Source: Candidatus Heritagella gallinarum
GTDB taxonomy: Bacteria; Bacillota; Clostridia; Oscillospirales; Acutalibacteraceae
Assembly: GCA_904394685.1 (NCBI GenBank)
Contig: CAJFNK010000079.1
Span: forward strand, 1 to 38,166
DNA length: 38,166 nucleotides
Direction of reading: 5' to 3'
Shown: piece after piece, positions 7,626 through 17,417 of the stretch
Layout: each line of letters opens with the position of its first letter
How positions within the stretch are numbered: the first letter of the stretch is position 1
Made by a program: the position numbers and the translations under genes
The notes under the pieces: generated by a model
What the model saw: the letters and a program-made list of their open reading frames with translations, nothing else
Told to the model about the DNA's origin: nothing
Databases searched by the model: none

Positions 7626-10600
7626 ATGTCAATGCAGGCAGAATGGAAAGACCGAATCAGACAGTGGAAAAATGAATTAAAGCGCTTGTTTTATCGGGAG
7701 ATGGATGAGATATCCTTTGAAGGATTCCTCACCAGCGAATTTCTCCCATTTGAACAGGCTTGCCAGCACCAGCGTTCCCCGTTTCCAGCGGGGACACGCT
7801 GGGGAAAGGCCTTTGAATATGGCTGGTTTTTTGGAGAGTATCGAGTTCCCGAAACAGCAGCTGGCAAAAAGCTGGTGCTGAACCTGGGCTTTGGTACAGA
7901 AGGTACGGTATTCGTAAACGGAGAGGCTTTTGGCACCTATCGTGCAGATTGGGTGCGCTATCCTCATCAATATATGTGCGATCTGGTTTTGTCAGATTCG
8001 GCTGTTGCAGGCGAGGTATTTCAAATTGCATTTGAAGCATATGCAGGACACGGGGATCGGTCGATTATGACCGGTCCCCTCTCTGAAAACCGGCCTGCCG
8101 CCGCCCCCGTTCCCGCACAACAGGCCGTGGTGGGAAGAACAACGGTGGGAGAGTGGTGTGAAGACGCTTATCAGCTGTTTATCGATCTGTCAACCCTGAT
8201 TGATGTACGCAATGGGATGGAAGAAGATTCCCTGCGTGTGATGCGGATTGACAAAGCGCTCAAGCAGTTTACCAATCTGGTAGATTATGAACAGCCAATA
8301 GATGGAATCCTTAAAGATATCCAAAAAGCCCGTGAGATGCTCCGGCCTCTTTTGGAATGTACAAACGGCTCTACCACCCCGGAAATGGCTGCCTTTGGCC
8401 ATTCTCATCTGGATATCGCCTGGCTGTGGCCAGTGGAAGAAACTAAGCATAAATGTGCCCGGACGTTTTCGACCCAGTTGAAGCTGATGGAGATGTACCC
8501 CGAATATCGCTTTTTGCAAAGCCAGCCCTATCTCTATGAACAGACCAGAGAACGGTATCCGGAATTATATGAGCGCATTTGCCGCAAAGTGGAAAATGGC
8601 CAGTTTATCCCCGAAGGCGGGATGTGGGTGGAGGCCGACACCAACATGACAGGCGGCGAAAGCCTGATTCGCCAGTTCCTCTATGGAAAGCAGTTTTTCA
8701 AGGAGGAGTTTGGTGTCGAAAGCCGCCTTTTGTGGCTGCCGGATGTGTTTGGCTATACAGCAGCTCTGCCGCAGATTATGAAGGGGTGCGGGGTCGATTA
8801 CTTCACCACGCAGAAAATCCTCAATCCCTATAACGACTGCGAGCCCTTCCCCTATAATTATTTTTCCTAGCGGGGAATCGACGGCAGCGAAGTGACTGCC
8901 TTTATCCACGAGGACTATACGGCGGATACTCGCCCCAAAAGCGTCATCAACCGGTGGAAAAACCGCCGCCAAAAGGAAGGGAACGAGTCCTTCCTCTATC
9001 CTTTTGGCTATGGGGACGGCGGAGCAGGGCCTACCCGTGACCATCTGGAATATGCCCGCCGCCTTGGGAATCTGGAAGGCGTGCCGAAAGTAAAAATCTG
9101 TTCGCCGGTGGATTTCTTTGAGGAGCGTAGGGAAAAAAGGAATCTCCCGGAACATACCTTCTGTGGAGAAATCTACTTCCCGGCACACAGAGGCGTTTAT
9201 ACCTCTCAAGCCAAAACCAAAAAAGGAAACCGTGCCGGAGAATTTGCCATTCGGGAAGCCGAAATCTGGTCGGCGTGGAAGCAGAACCCGGAGGCGGCGG
9301 AGTCGCTGCGGGAGCTGTATAAAACTTTGCTGCTCAATCAGTTCCACGATATCCTGCCCGGTTCCGCCATTGCAAGAGTGTATGAAGTGGCCGAGAAGGA
9401 ATATGCAGACATGATGGAGCAAACTGCAAAGCTCCTCTCTGATACGCTGCAAAACGCCAATGACCCGGAAAACAGCCTCAGTGTATTCAACTCCCTTTCG
9501 TGGGAGCGGGAAGTGGACGTTCGGCTTCCGGATTCCTGGAAGGGAGCCGTAACAGAGGATGGACAGGTTCTCAAAGGCCAGCGGGACGGCGATGGCTGGA
9601 AGGTTCGGGTTTTGGTTCCTTCCATGGGCTGCACAGTCCTGCACCGTGGAGAAAAAATGGAAGAAGTTACAGCAGCCCCGGTTCAAAAAGAAGACGGGTA
9701 TTCTTTGGAAAACCCATATCTTCTGGTCAAGGTGGATGCTTTTGGACAGCTGGTTTCTGTGTGGGACAAAGAGACCGGCAGCGAATGGCTGGCAGGAACC
9801 GCCAACCGCTTCTGCATGTATCGGGATACGCCCCGAATTTTTGACGCCTGGGATATCGACAGCATGTATGAGCAAAGCCCCGTAGAGCTTCCGGAAAAAG
9901 CGGTGATCGAAATCGGGGAGAGCGGTGCGCTGTATCAGTCGCTGCGGGTGATGAGAAAACTCAACAACTCCTGGCTGAAACAGGAAATCCGTCTGGACAG
10001 CACCAGCCGCCACATCGATTTTGTCACAGAGATCGACTGGCAGGAAAGCCATAAGCTTCTGAAAGTCAATTTCCCGCTGGACATCCAGACCGACGAAATG
10101 CTCAACGAAATCCAGTTTGGCTATATCCGGCGCCCCATGCACCAGTCGAGAACCTCTGACGCCGACCGTTTTGAGGTGTGTCAGCACAAATGGAGCGCAA
10201 TGACAGAAGCGGGACGTGGCGCAGCTCTGCTCAACGACTGCAAATATGGAATCAGTGGGGAAAACCGTTCGCTGAACCTGACCCTTCTCAAAGCCGCAAA
10301 AGCGCCCGACCCCAATGCAGATATCGGAAAGCACACCTTCTGCTATTCCCTTTATTGCTGGAATACGCCGTTCCTCAGCAGCCAGGTGATTCAAAAGGCC
10401 TATGAACGGAACACCGGCGTTTGCTGTGTTCCCGGAAACAGTGGAACAGGCAGCTATCTTTCGGTTGAAAAGCAAAATGTAATTGCCGAAACCATCAAGT
10501 ATGCCCATGACGGCAGCGGAGACCTCATCCTTCGCCTGTATGAATCCAAGAACACCAGAACCACCACAAAGGTCTGGATGGATTTGGCCGGGTTTGAAGT

Positions 10601-10727
10601 GTATGAAGCGGATATGCTCGAACAGGCAAAACAGCCGCTGGTTCACGATAAAAAGAGTGTTTCTCTTACTTTTTCCGGGTTTGAAATTAAGACGCTCCGA
10701 TTAGTGAATAAGAAACAGAGCCAATAA
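7626..10727 (+). pseudogene. GH38 alpha-mannosidase interrupted by an in-frame TAG
   Basis: Read through the stop, this is a full-length (1,033-residue) cytoplasmic class II alpha-mannosidase. Zinc ligands are visible in GHSHLDIAWLWP (His261, Asp263) and in NQFHDILPG (His574); the nucleophile is Asp373 in WLPDVFGY. A TAG at 8868-8870 (codon 415) splits it into a 414-residue N-terminal piece and a C-terminal piece open in the same frame. The context reads PYNYFS-stop-RGIDGSEVTAFIHEDY, where GH38 proteins have Trp before the [RE]G-DG motif, so one G-to-A change (TGG to TAG) explains it. The separated halves lack a complete zinc site. The C-terminal piece has only a poor GTG start (8892) with no good ribosome site. 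Start ATG 7626 follows an AGGAGAAG site. Confidence 0.88.
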
Positions 10728-10755
10728 TAAATGAATTTTTGGGAGGAAACGATTG

Positions 10756-11559
10756 ATGGGACGTATAGAAATCCTTGAGAGAAACCTCGGTTATGTAGAT
10801 GAAAACCGCAAAGTCCGGGTCTATTTGCCGGAGGGATACGACGAGGGCGAAAAGCGCTATCCGGTCGTTTATATGCACGACGGACAGAACGTATTTACCA
10901 ACGAAGGCGCCTTTGGAGGATGCTCCTGGGGCGTAAAGGAAACGCTGGAAGCCATGGAGCAGAACGGCGAAACCGATGGAATTATCGTGGTTGGCGTTGA
11001 CAATAACGGGGAAAGACGCTTTGAGGACTACTCTCCCTGGAAAAACACCATTGGAAACGCCGGATTTACAGTAAATACCAGAGGCGGAGATGGAGCGCTG
11101 TATACCAAGTTTCTGGTAGACGACCTGAAGCCGTGGATCGACGCCCACTATCGGACGCTGCCGGACTACGACCATACAGCAGTTTGCGGCAGCTCTATGG
11201 GAGGCCTGCTCTCGGCGTATATGGCGGCGGCAAAGCCGGAAGTTTTTGGGTGTGCCGGTGTGTTTTCCTCTGCTTCCTGGTTTGCGAGAGAAGAATTTAA
11301 CGACTATATTGGAAAAAGTGCTATCCCGGCTTCTCAAAAATATTTTGTACAGGTTGGAACCAATGAAACTGTAAGCACGGACGAACCTTCGATGCCGCAG
11401 TTGTTTATCGATGTGACGCTCGAATATGTAGAGGCGTTGCTGAAAAAGGGAATCCCCTGCGAGAATCTCCGGCTGAAAATTACTGCCGGCGGAATTCACA
11501 ACGAAGCGGTTTGGAGAGAGTACATGGGCGAGTTTTTCCGTTTCTTTATCCAGAAGTAA
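10756..11559 (+). CDS. Alpha/beta-hydrolase esterase (Esterase D / Fes-like family)
   Basis: A 267-residue serine esterase of the PF00756 type. It opens with YVDENRKVRVYLPEGYDEG and the oxyanion-region VVYMHDGQNVF. The nucleophile elbow is CGSSMGGLLSAYMA (Ser in GSSMG, near residue 148), and the likely catalytic His is in GGIHNEAVW near the C-terminus. No signal peptide is present, so it acts in the cytoplasm. ATG 10756 is 7 bases from GGGAGGAA; a TTG one codon earlier is less likely. It lies 28 bases after the mannosidase and should share its transcript. Relatives include carbohydrate acetyl- and feruloyl-esterases and siderophore esterases; removal of acyl groups from imported oligosaccharides fits the context but is inferred. 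Confidence 0.88.
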   Translation: MGRIEILERNLGYVDENRKVRVYLPEGYDEGEKRYPVVYMHDGQNVFTNEGAFGGCSWGVKETLEAMEQNGETDGIIVVGVDNNGERRFEDYSPWKNTIGNAGFTVNTRGGDGALYTKFLVDDLKPWIDAHYRTLPDYDHTAVCGSSMGGLLSAYMAAAKPEVFGCAGVFSSASWFAREEFNDYIGKSAIPASQKYFVQVGTNETVSTDEPSMPQLFIDVTLEYVEALLKKGIPCENLRLKITAGGIHNEAVWREYMGEFFRFFIQK

Positions 11560-11601
11560 AGCCTGTCAGCTCATCAGCCCGTTAGAAAGGATGAAACAGA
11601 A

Positions 11602-13407
11602 ATGAATTTTGCAGCCATACTTCATGAGCCCAAAAGCAGGATGTCATATGCCTGCGATGGGGAAAATCTTCAGCTGCGAATCAAAGTAGCAAAAGGAGAT
11701 GCTGATCGTATCAGCGTCCGGGCGGTGGATCCATATAGCTGGTTCCCGACCAAGGAAGACCCGTCCAAATATGTGTTTGCAACAGAGAAAATTCGGGAAT
11801 TTCCCATGGTCAAAGAGTGTTCTACCGAATACCATGACGTATGGTTTGCCAATATTGGAAACTTCCCCTTTTCCCGTATCCGGTATGGATTTGTTCTGGA
11901 AAGCGGAGAAAACCGCTATTTCTTTGGCAGCCACTATGTTGCCAACCTGCTCGAAAAAGAAGAAGAACAGAATAATCTCTGGAACTACTATAATTTCCCC
12001 TATCTGAATCTGGAAGACATCTACCACGCTCCCAAATGGGTAGAGGATACTGTTTGGTATCAGATTTTCCCATATAGTTTTTCCTGCGATGGAGAGGCCT
12101 GTGATCCATCCCATCCCGGTACGCTGGGAGGGGTTATCAAAAAGCTGGATTATATCCAGAAGATGGGTTTTAACGGCATTTATTTCACACCGGTTTTTTC
12201 TTCTCCCAGCGAACATAAATACGACACCCGTGATTATTATTCTATCGACAGCTGGTTTGGTACCAATGAGATTTTTGAAACATTGGTAACAGAAGCCCAC
12301 AAGAGAGGTATCCGCATTATGCTGGACGCTGTGTTCAACCATTGCGGTGCTGAGCATCCTTTTTGGCAGGATGTGCTGAAAAACGGAAAAGATTCCAAAT
12401 ACTATGACTGCTTTTATATCCTCGACCCCAGCAAAAGGCCAGAAGAAAAAGTGGTGCTGGATGGAATCGAATCTGTGAATTACAGAACTTTTGCTCTTGT
12501 CCCCGACATGCCCAAATGGAACACCGATCACCCGCTGGTGCGGGAGCATCTTTTGGGAGCGGCGGCCTATTGGGTAGAAAAATACCATATTGATGGCTGG
12601 CGGTTGGACGTATCCAACGAGGTTTCCCATGATTTCTGGCGGGAATTCCGCAAGTGCGTGAAAAAAATCAACCCGGAGCTTTATATTCTGGGAGAAAACT
12701 GGGACAATTCCATCCCCTGGCTGGGTGGAGACCAGATGGATGCCGTGATGAATTATGAGTTTATGAATCCGGTGTGGAACTTCTTTGGGACACAAGCAGT
12801 TGGAAAGGGCAGAAAGCAGTCTTTCAATGCCGAGCAGTTCCAGAACGCTGTGAGCGCTTTGTTGACAGACTATCCCAAACCCATCACCAAAGTGATGTTT
12901 AATCTTTTGGAAAGCCACGATACCAATCGCCTGATGACGGTTTGTGAGAACAACCCGGAGCTGGCAAAGCTGGCCTATGTGGTGCAGATGACCTTCCCCG
13001 GTTCGCCCAGTGTGTATTATGGCGGCGAGATCGGTTTGGATGGGCCTGAGGGCGAAAACCGAAAGCCTATGGATTGGAAACTGGCAGAAAAAGGGTGCAG
13101 CCTTCAGGAGCATATCCGCCGCCTGATCGAAATCCGCAAACAAAACAGCTGCTGCAAAAGCTTGGATCTTTTCTGGCTACTTGCAGACAATGAAAAAGAT
13201 GTTATAATTTATAATAAAAAGTATGGCAGCGACAGCTTGTATGTTCTGATTCACAACGGCAGCAGCGATGAAACGATTTCTTTGCCAGAAGTTCTTCAAA
13301 ATAAATCCTGCTTTGACGTCTATACAGATAAAAAAGTCCAGCTGGGAACCAGCCTGTCGTTAAAGCCCTATTCTTTCCTGTTACTGAAAGAGGCTGACCA
13401 ATCCTAA
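11602..13407 (+). CDS. GH13 neopullulanase/cyclomaltodextrinase-like glycosidase
   Basis: A 601-residue enzyme of the GH13_20 type with an N-terminal CBM34-like beta domain (about residues 1-130) and a catalytic barrel starting at WVEDTVWYQIFPYSF. The catalytic residues are Asp336 in DGWRLDVSNEV (nucleophile), Glu365 in LGENWDNS (acid/base) and Asp440 in LLESHDTNRLM (transition-state stabiliser). All conserved regions are intact, including DAVFNHCG. It has no signal peptide. Family members open cyclodextrins, pullulan or maltooligosaccharides inside the cell. A second enzyme of the same kind is encoded, in a broken frame, at 17443-19208 under the same operator, so this copy may be the only working one. 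Start ATG 11602 has an AGAAAGGATG region upstream. Confidence 0.93.
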   Translation: MNFAAILHEPKSRMSYACDGENLQLRIKVAKGDADRISVRAVDPYSWFPTKEDPSKYVFATEKIREFPMVKECSTEYHDVWFANIGNFPFSRIRYGFVLESGENRYFFGSHYVANLLEKEEEQNNLWNYYNFPYLNLEDIYHAPKWVEDTVWYQIFPYSFSCDGEACDPSHPGTLGGVIKKLDYIQKMGFNGIYFTPVFSSPSEHKYDTRDYYSIDSWFGTNEIFETLVTEAHKRGIRIMLDAVFNHCGAEHPFWQDVLKNGKDSKYYDCFYILDPSKRPEEKVVLDGIESVNYRTFALVPDMPKWNTDHPLVREHLLGAAAYWVEKYHIDGWRLDVSNEVSHDFWREFRKCVKKINPELYILGENWDNSIPWLGGDQMDAVMNYEFMNPVWNFFGTQAVGKGRKQSFNAEQFQNAVSALLTDYPKPITKVMFNLLESHDTNRLMTVCENNPELAKLAYVVQMTFPGSPSVYYGGEIGLDGPEGENRKPMDWKLAEKGCSLQEHIRRLIEIRKQNSCCKSLDLFWLLADNEKDVIIYNKKYGSDSLYVLIHNGSSDETISLPEVLQNKSCFDVYTDKKVQLGTSLSLKPYSFLLLKEADQS

Positions 13408-13438
13408 AACACAGGCTAACCACAAAAGGAGGAGAAGC

Positions 13439-15313
13439 ATGATTCGATTTGGCGACATCAAGCCCATGGGATGGGCAAGAGAAGAACTGGAAGAAAACAT
13501 GACGGGCTGTATCGGAAATCTGGATCGGCTGGTGCCAGATCTGATTCAGGAGCATGATATATATCATACAGACCGTTTGGGAAAAGGCAGCAAGCTTCGG
13601 GAGCTTGGCCGTAACGACACCGGTGAAGACAAGCTGGAGGAAAACCAGGAGCAGTTTTTGTGGTGGAACAGCGAAACCCAGTCCAACTGGCGGGATGGAT
13701 TCTGCCGCTCTGCCATGCTGCTGGGAGATGAGGAGTGGCTGGAGAAGGTACGGGCCTATTTGAAAAAGGTGCAGGAAAGCTGTGACGACGGTTATCTGGG
13801 CATCTATACGCCGGAGCTGCGGTTTGCCTGTACCGGCGAAAACGGAGAGCTTTGGGCGCAGTCAACCCTGTTCCGGGTGCTCATAGCCTGCTATGAGTAT
13901 TTCCGTGACCCGGAGTTGTTGGAGCTTCTCACCCAGGCGGTAGATCGTCTGATGCAGGGATATCCGATCTATCAGTCTCATCCCTTCTGCCTGAATAATC
14001 CTTTTGCGGGCGCCGCCCACGGGCTCACCATCACCGATGCGCTGGATCGTTTGTATCAGCTTACCGGTGAAGAAAAGTATCAGAAATATGCTTTGTGGCT
14101 TTATGAAGAATATTGTGCCTATGAGCAGTCGGAAAAGGATTTGCAGATTCAAAGTGTTGCGAACCGCAATGTCTTTTTCCAGGGGCACGGGGTACATACC
14201 TATGAGCACTTCCGGGCTCTGGCTATTGCCGCCGAAGCAGATAGCCGCTATCAGCCGCTGCTGGAGCGTGCATTGGATAAGCTTCCCTATTATTTGACTC
14301 CTTCCGGCGCCCCCATTGGCGACGAGTGGATTTGGGGACGCTGTGCCGACGCCAGCAAGACCGGATATGAATTCTGCTCGGTGCATGAGCTACTGCACAC
14401 CTATTGTATGCTGCTCGAAAAGAGCGGGAATCTGGAATGGGCAGATCAGGCAGAATGGATTTATTGGAATGCGGCACAGGGAATGAAGCATCCCGCCGAA
14501 AGCTCCATTATGTACCTGAAAACCGACAACTGTTATACCGCTGATGAAAAGCGTACACCAGATGAGAATGTGAGAAATCCCCGATATAAGTATTCTCCCA
14601 CCCATCGGGATGCGGCGGTGTGTTGTGTTCCCAATTCCGGTAGAATCCTGCCGTATTTCCTGCAATCCACAGTGCTGGAAACCCCGGACGGCTATCTCCT
14701 TCCCTTCTATAACCCGGTTGTCTTTACCGGAAAGCGGGGAGAAACAGAAGTTACCCTGAACCTGAAAACCAACTATCCCAAAGAGCTTACCGCTCAGCTG
14801 GAGGTCAGCGTTTCAAAGCCGGAGATTTTTGATATCACCCTGCGTTTCCCCCAGTGGGCCACCGTTATGAAAGTAGACGGAGTGGAGTATCGCCGTGAGG
14901 AGTATCCGTCACAAAAAGTAGTGCTGCGCAGAGAGTGGTCTCACGAAACGGTTCAGATAGAGTTTGACTGCAAAATCTGTTTGCAGCGGGATCGCAAAGG
15001 CGACCTTTATATCACACGGGGGCCGCTGGTGTATGCGCTGGAAATTCCTGCACAGGAAACCATTACCCGTGAGTATGATGTTCCCGGTTTTTGTGAAAAA
15101 ACCTATCGCAGCACCAATCGCCATCTGGAAGAACTGCGTCTGAAAGAAAGCGCTTTCTCTCAGTTCCGTTATACTGGCAGCCACACAGAAAAATGGTCTG
15201 ACCTGACCATTGAGGGCGTGCTGGAAGATGGGGACAAGAGCGTTCCCTGCATCTTACGCCCAATGGCACGAACCATCCTGCGAAAGGTGACGTTTGCACC
15301 TGTTAACGAATAA
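13439..15313 (+). CDS. GH127/DUF1680-type glycosidase with a Cys-rich metal site
   Basis: A 624-residue member of the DUF1680 superfamily, whose founding enzymes are zinc-dependent beta-L-arabinofuranosidases. It has an (alpha/alpha)6 barrel in roughly the first 430 residues followed by beta-sandwich domains. The metal tetrad can be read directly: Glu311 and Cys313 in YEFCSVHELLHTY, and the pair Cys395-Cys396 in AVCCVPNSGRILP, matching the Glu-x-Cys and Cys-Cys pattern of HypBA1. No signal peptide is seen. ATG 13439 follows AAAGGAGGAG. It sits between GH13 and the MtaA-like gene in the operon. The superfamily includes several substrate groups (GH127, GH142, GH146), so L-arabinofuranose is only one possibility. 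Confidence 0.88.
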   Translation: MIRFGDIKPMGWAREELEENMTGCIGNLDRLVPDLIQEHDIYHTDRLGKGSKLRELGRNDTGEDKLEENQEQFLWWNSETQSNWRDGFCRSAMLLGDEEWLEKVRAYLKKVQESCDDGYLGIYTPELRFACTGENGELWAQSTLFRVLIACYEYFRDPELLELLTQAVDRLMQGYPIYQSHPFCLNNPFAGAAHGLTITDALDRLYQLTGEEKYQKYALWLYEEYCAYEQSEKDLQIQSVANRNVFFQGHGVHTYEHFRALAIAAEADSRYQPLLERALDKLPYYLTPSGAPIGDEWIWGRCADASKTGYEFCSVHELLHTYCMLLEKSGNLEWADQAEWIYWNAAQGMKHPAESSIMYLKTDNCYTADEKRTPDENVRNPRYKYSPTHRDAAVCCVPNSGRILPYFLQSTVLETPDGYLLPFYNPVVFTGKRGETEVTLNLKTNYPKELTAQLEVSVSKPEIFDITLRFPQWATVMKVDGVEYRREEYPSQKVVLRREWSHETVQIEFDCKICLQRDRKGDLYITRGPLVYALEIPAQETITREYDVPGFCEKTYRSTNRHLEELRLKESAFSQFRYTGSHTEKWSDLTIEGVLEDGDKSVPCILRPMARTILRKVTFAPVNE

Positions 15314-15359
15314 TAGCTTATCTAAATAAAAAATACGAATCATATAGGAGGAAGTCTTA

Positions 15360-16367
15360 ATGAATTCATTTGAGCGGGTTATGAATCGACTCAGCGGAAA
15401 ACCGGTGGATCGCCTGCCGAACATGGGCCTTACTATGATGTTTGCCGCCAAAGAAATCGGCGTAACATTTGGAGAATATTGCAGCAACTACCGTGCGTTG
15501 GCCGAGGGCTCACTGCGGTGCCATGAGAAATATGGCATTGATATGGTTTGTGCGATTTCCGACCCTATGAGAGAAGCCGAGGGTCTTGGAGCCAAGGTAG
15601 AAGTTCCCGAAGACGCTGTGCCGTTTTCACCGGTAAAACGCATCCAGCAGCTGAGCGATATCGACACCTTAAAGGTGATCGACCCTTCGATGGGCAGAAG
15701 AATGGCAGACCGGGTAGAGGCGGTTCGTCTGATGAAAGAGTGGGTCAAAGATGAAGTGCCTGTGGTTGGCTGGATTGAGGGTGCTGTTGCAGAAAGCTGC
15801 GACTTGATGGATATGCAGGAGTTCTTTATGAACCTCTATGACGAGCCGGAAGCCATGGAACAGCTGATGAATACCTGTATGGAGCAGAGCCTGGCTTTTG
15901 CAAAAGCGCAGATTCAGGCAGGCGCCGATATTATCGGCATGGGTGATGCAGCATCGTCTTTGATTGGGCCTTCTCTCTATGAAGAATTTGCCCTTCCCTA
16001 TCAGCAGAAAATGATCCAGGCCATCCATGAGATGGGGGCAAAAGTCAAGCTGCATATTTGCGGCGACTTGAACCCGGTGCTGGAATATGTAGCCAAGACC
16101 GGCGCTGATATCATCGACCTGGACTTTATGGTAGACCTTGAAAAGGCAGCGCAGATTTTCCCCAAAGAAAGCAGCATTTGTGGAAACATCAGCCCGGTAG
16201 ATGTGGTGCTGTTTGGAACCAAAGAGCTGGTGGAAAGCTCGGTAAAGGACTGCATGAAAATTAAGACGCTCAATCATAATATCATCGCACCCGGCTGCGA
16301 GATTCCCAAGGATTCCAATCCGGAGAACGTTCTGGCAATTTATCATGCCATCCAGAAGTATTCATAA
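15360..16367 (+). CDS. Uroporphyrinogen decarboxylase-fold protein of the MtaA/CmuA methyltransferase type
   Basis: A 335-residue UroD-fold barrel protein. Unlike true HemE, it shows the zinc-thiolate signature of cobamide methyltransferases (MtaA, MtbA, CmuA): His232 and Cys234 in LHICGD, and Cys313 in APGCEIPKDSNPENV, a His-x-Cys...Cys pattern. Those enzymes move a methyl group from a corrinoid protein to a thiol. No corrinoid-binding protein or other heme or cobalamin gene is nearby. Instead it is the last gene of a glycan operon, 46 bases after the GH127-type gene, with a good AGGAGGAAG site and a terminator right after it. Its role here is unknown; demethylation of a methylated sugar or another C-S/C-O chemistry would be inference. 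Confidence 0.85.
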   Translation: MNSFERVMNRLSGKPVDRLPNMGLTMMFAAKEIGVTFGEYCSNYRALAEGSLRCHEKYGIDMVCAISDPMREAEGLGAKVEVPEDAVPFSPVKRIQQLSDIDTLKVIDPSMGRRMADRVEAVRLMKEWVKDEVPVVGWIEGAVAESCDLMDMQEFFMNLYDEPEAMEQLMNTCMEQSLAFAKAQIQAGADIIGMGDAASSLIGPSLYEEFALPYQQKMIQAIHEMGAKVKLHICGDLNPVLEYVAKTGADIIDLDFMVDLEKAAQIFPKESSICGNISPVDVVLFGTKELVESSVKDCMKIKTLNHNIIAPGCEIPKDSNPENVLAIYHAIQKYS

Positions 16368-16383
16368 AATATAAGCAATCAAT

Positions 16384-16432
16384 AAAGGGGACAGACAAAA
16401 CCAAATTTTGTCTGTCCCCTTTTCTGTTTTTG
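16384..16432 (+). terminator. Terminator of the glycan operon
   Basis: A perfect 17-base-pair inverted repeat (arms 16384-16400 and 16406-16422, core GGGGACAGACAAAA) with a 5-base loop, followed by TCTGTTTTTG. It lies between the convergent MtaA-like and LacI genes and may serve both, though the T-run favours the plus strand. Confidence 0.92.
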
Positions 16433-16449
16433 TCAAAAATCCTAGACGC

Positions 16450-17361
16450 TCATTCCGGCTCCACAAAAATAATTTTGGGAAGTTCTTCAAATCCTTCCAG
16501 GTTCATCAGTCTTTTCATCACATCAGCAGCATATTCCGCTTTCTTTTTATTGCTGACAACAATACGTTTGGTATCGGGCAAAAGCATAGAATCTGTTTCA
16601 GCGCTGATTACAGCCACAAATTGATCGTTGTTGAGCAGGCGTTCTGCTTGCAGTGCCAAAAGCTCACCTACGATGATCCCTTTTTCCTGCTGGTGCGCCT
16701 GTAAAAAGTCTTCCAGCGAGTTGTCTTTTCGATTCACAAAGATATTTTCAGGCGGAAACTGCTCTTGAATAATGCGGGTGAGAAGATCGTTAGCATGTTC
16801 TTCTGTGATGATATATTGCGGTTCTGTTTGCAGAATTTCTTTTGCTTTTTGCAGCACAGCTCGATAATCCGGTAAAATTTTAAAAAACAGATCATCTTCG
16901 AGATAGCCGTCTACAAACACAATCGGAACATAGTATCCGGTAGCGATCTCGTTCAACTGTCTTTCTCCCATACCGATTACAAATACCCCGTCCAGAGAAC
17001 GCTTGGAAACAAGGTCAAATTCTTTGCCGATTTCTTTGGTAGAGAGAAGCAAAACATCATACCCCATTTTATGCATCTGCCGCTGTAACTCGTTGACAGT
17101 GTCGTAGTATTGATAGAGCTTGCTCCGTTTATTTTTGGCACCCAGATTAATAATGATTCCAATCATCTGGCTGCTTTTGCTGGCAAGAGATTTTGCCGCC
17201 ATGTTGGGGACATATCCCAATCGCTTTACTGCTTCAAAAACTTTTAAGCGGGTATCGTGACTGATTTTTTCCTTTTCGGAATAATTCAGCACATAAGATA
17301 CCGTAGCAACCGAAACACCCACATCTTTTGCGATGTCTTTCATCGTTACCTTCCGGCCCAT
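16450..17361 (-). CDS. LacI-family transcriptional regulator of the glycan regulon
   Basis: A 303-residue repressor. The N-terminal helix-turn-helix is classic: VTMKDIAKDVGVSVATVSYVLN, then the hinge region VPNMAAKSLASKSS. The C-terminal periplasmic-binding-protein-like domain follows from about residue 60 (MIGIIINLGAKN). ATG 17361 is chosen since it follows GGAGGAGGG by 9 bases and begins directly before the helix-turn-helix; the frame is open to 17394 but that adds no domain. It lies downstream of the second GH13 gene on the same strand and has its own promoter (17418-17446). The paired 16-base sites at 3206 and 19266 are its likely operators, which would make it autoregulated by read-through from the GH13 promoter. 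The inducer is unknown. Confidence 0.94.
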   Translation of the reverse strand: MGRKVTMKDIAKDVGVSVATVSYVLNYSEKEKISHDTRLKVFEAVKRLGYVPNMAAKSLASKSSQMIGIIINLGAKNKRSKLYQYYDTVNELQRQMHKMGYDVLLLSTKEIGKEFDLVSKRSLDGVFVIGMGERQLNEIATGYYVPIVFVDGYLEDDLFFKILPDYRAVLQKAKEILQTEPQYIITEEHANDLLTRIIQEQFPPENIFVNRKDNSLEDFLQAHQQEKGIIVGELLALQAERLLNNDQFVAVISAETDSMLLPDTKRIVVSNKKKAEYAADVMKRLMNLEGFEELPKIIFVEPE

Positions 17362-17417
17362 GAAATACTTCCCTCCTCCATCAATCATTTCCAATTAGCA
17401 TACTTCCTTTGTCCTTC

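Noticed and set aside
8868-8870. Genome-wide reassignment of UAG as an explanation for the mannosidase stop
   Set aside because: dnaE (stop at 35462-35464) and the NusG-domain gene (stop at 94-96) end in TAG at their expected lengths, so UAG works as a stop. Local readthrough is kept as an option.
8565-10646. A 693-codon open frame on the minus strand opposite the mannosidase
   Set aside because: The plus strand encodes GH38 with catalytic residues; the antisense frame has low-complexity, Phe/Arg/His-rich content without domain features.
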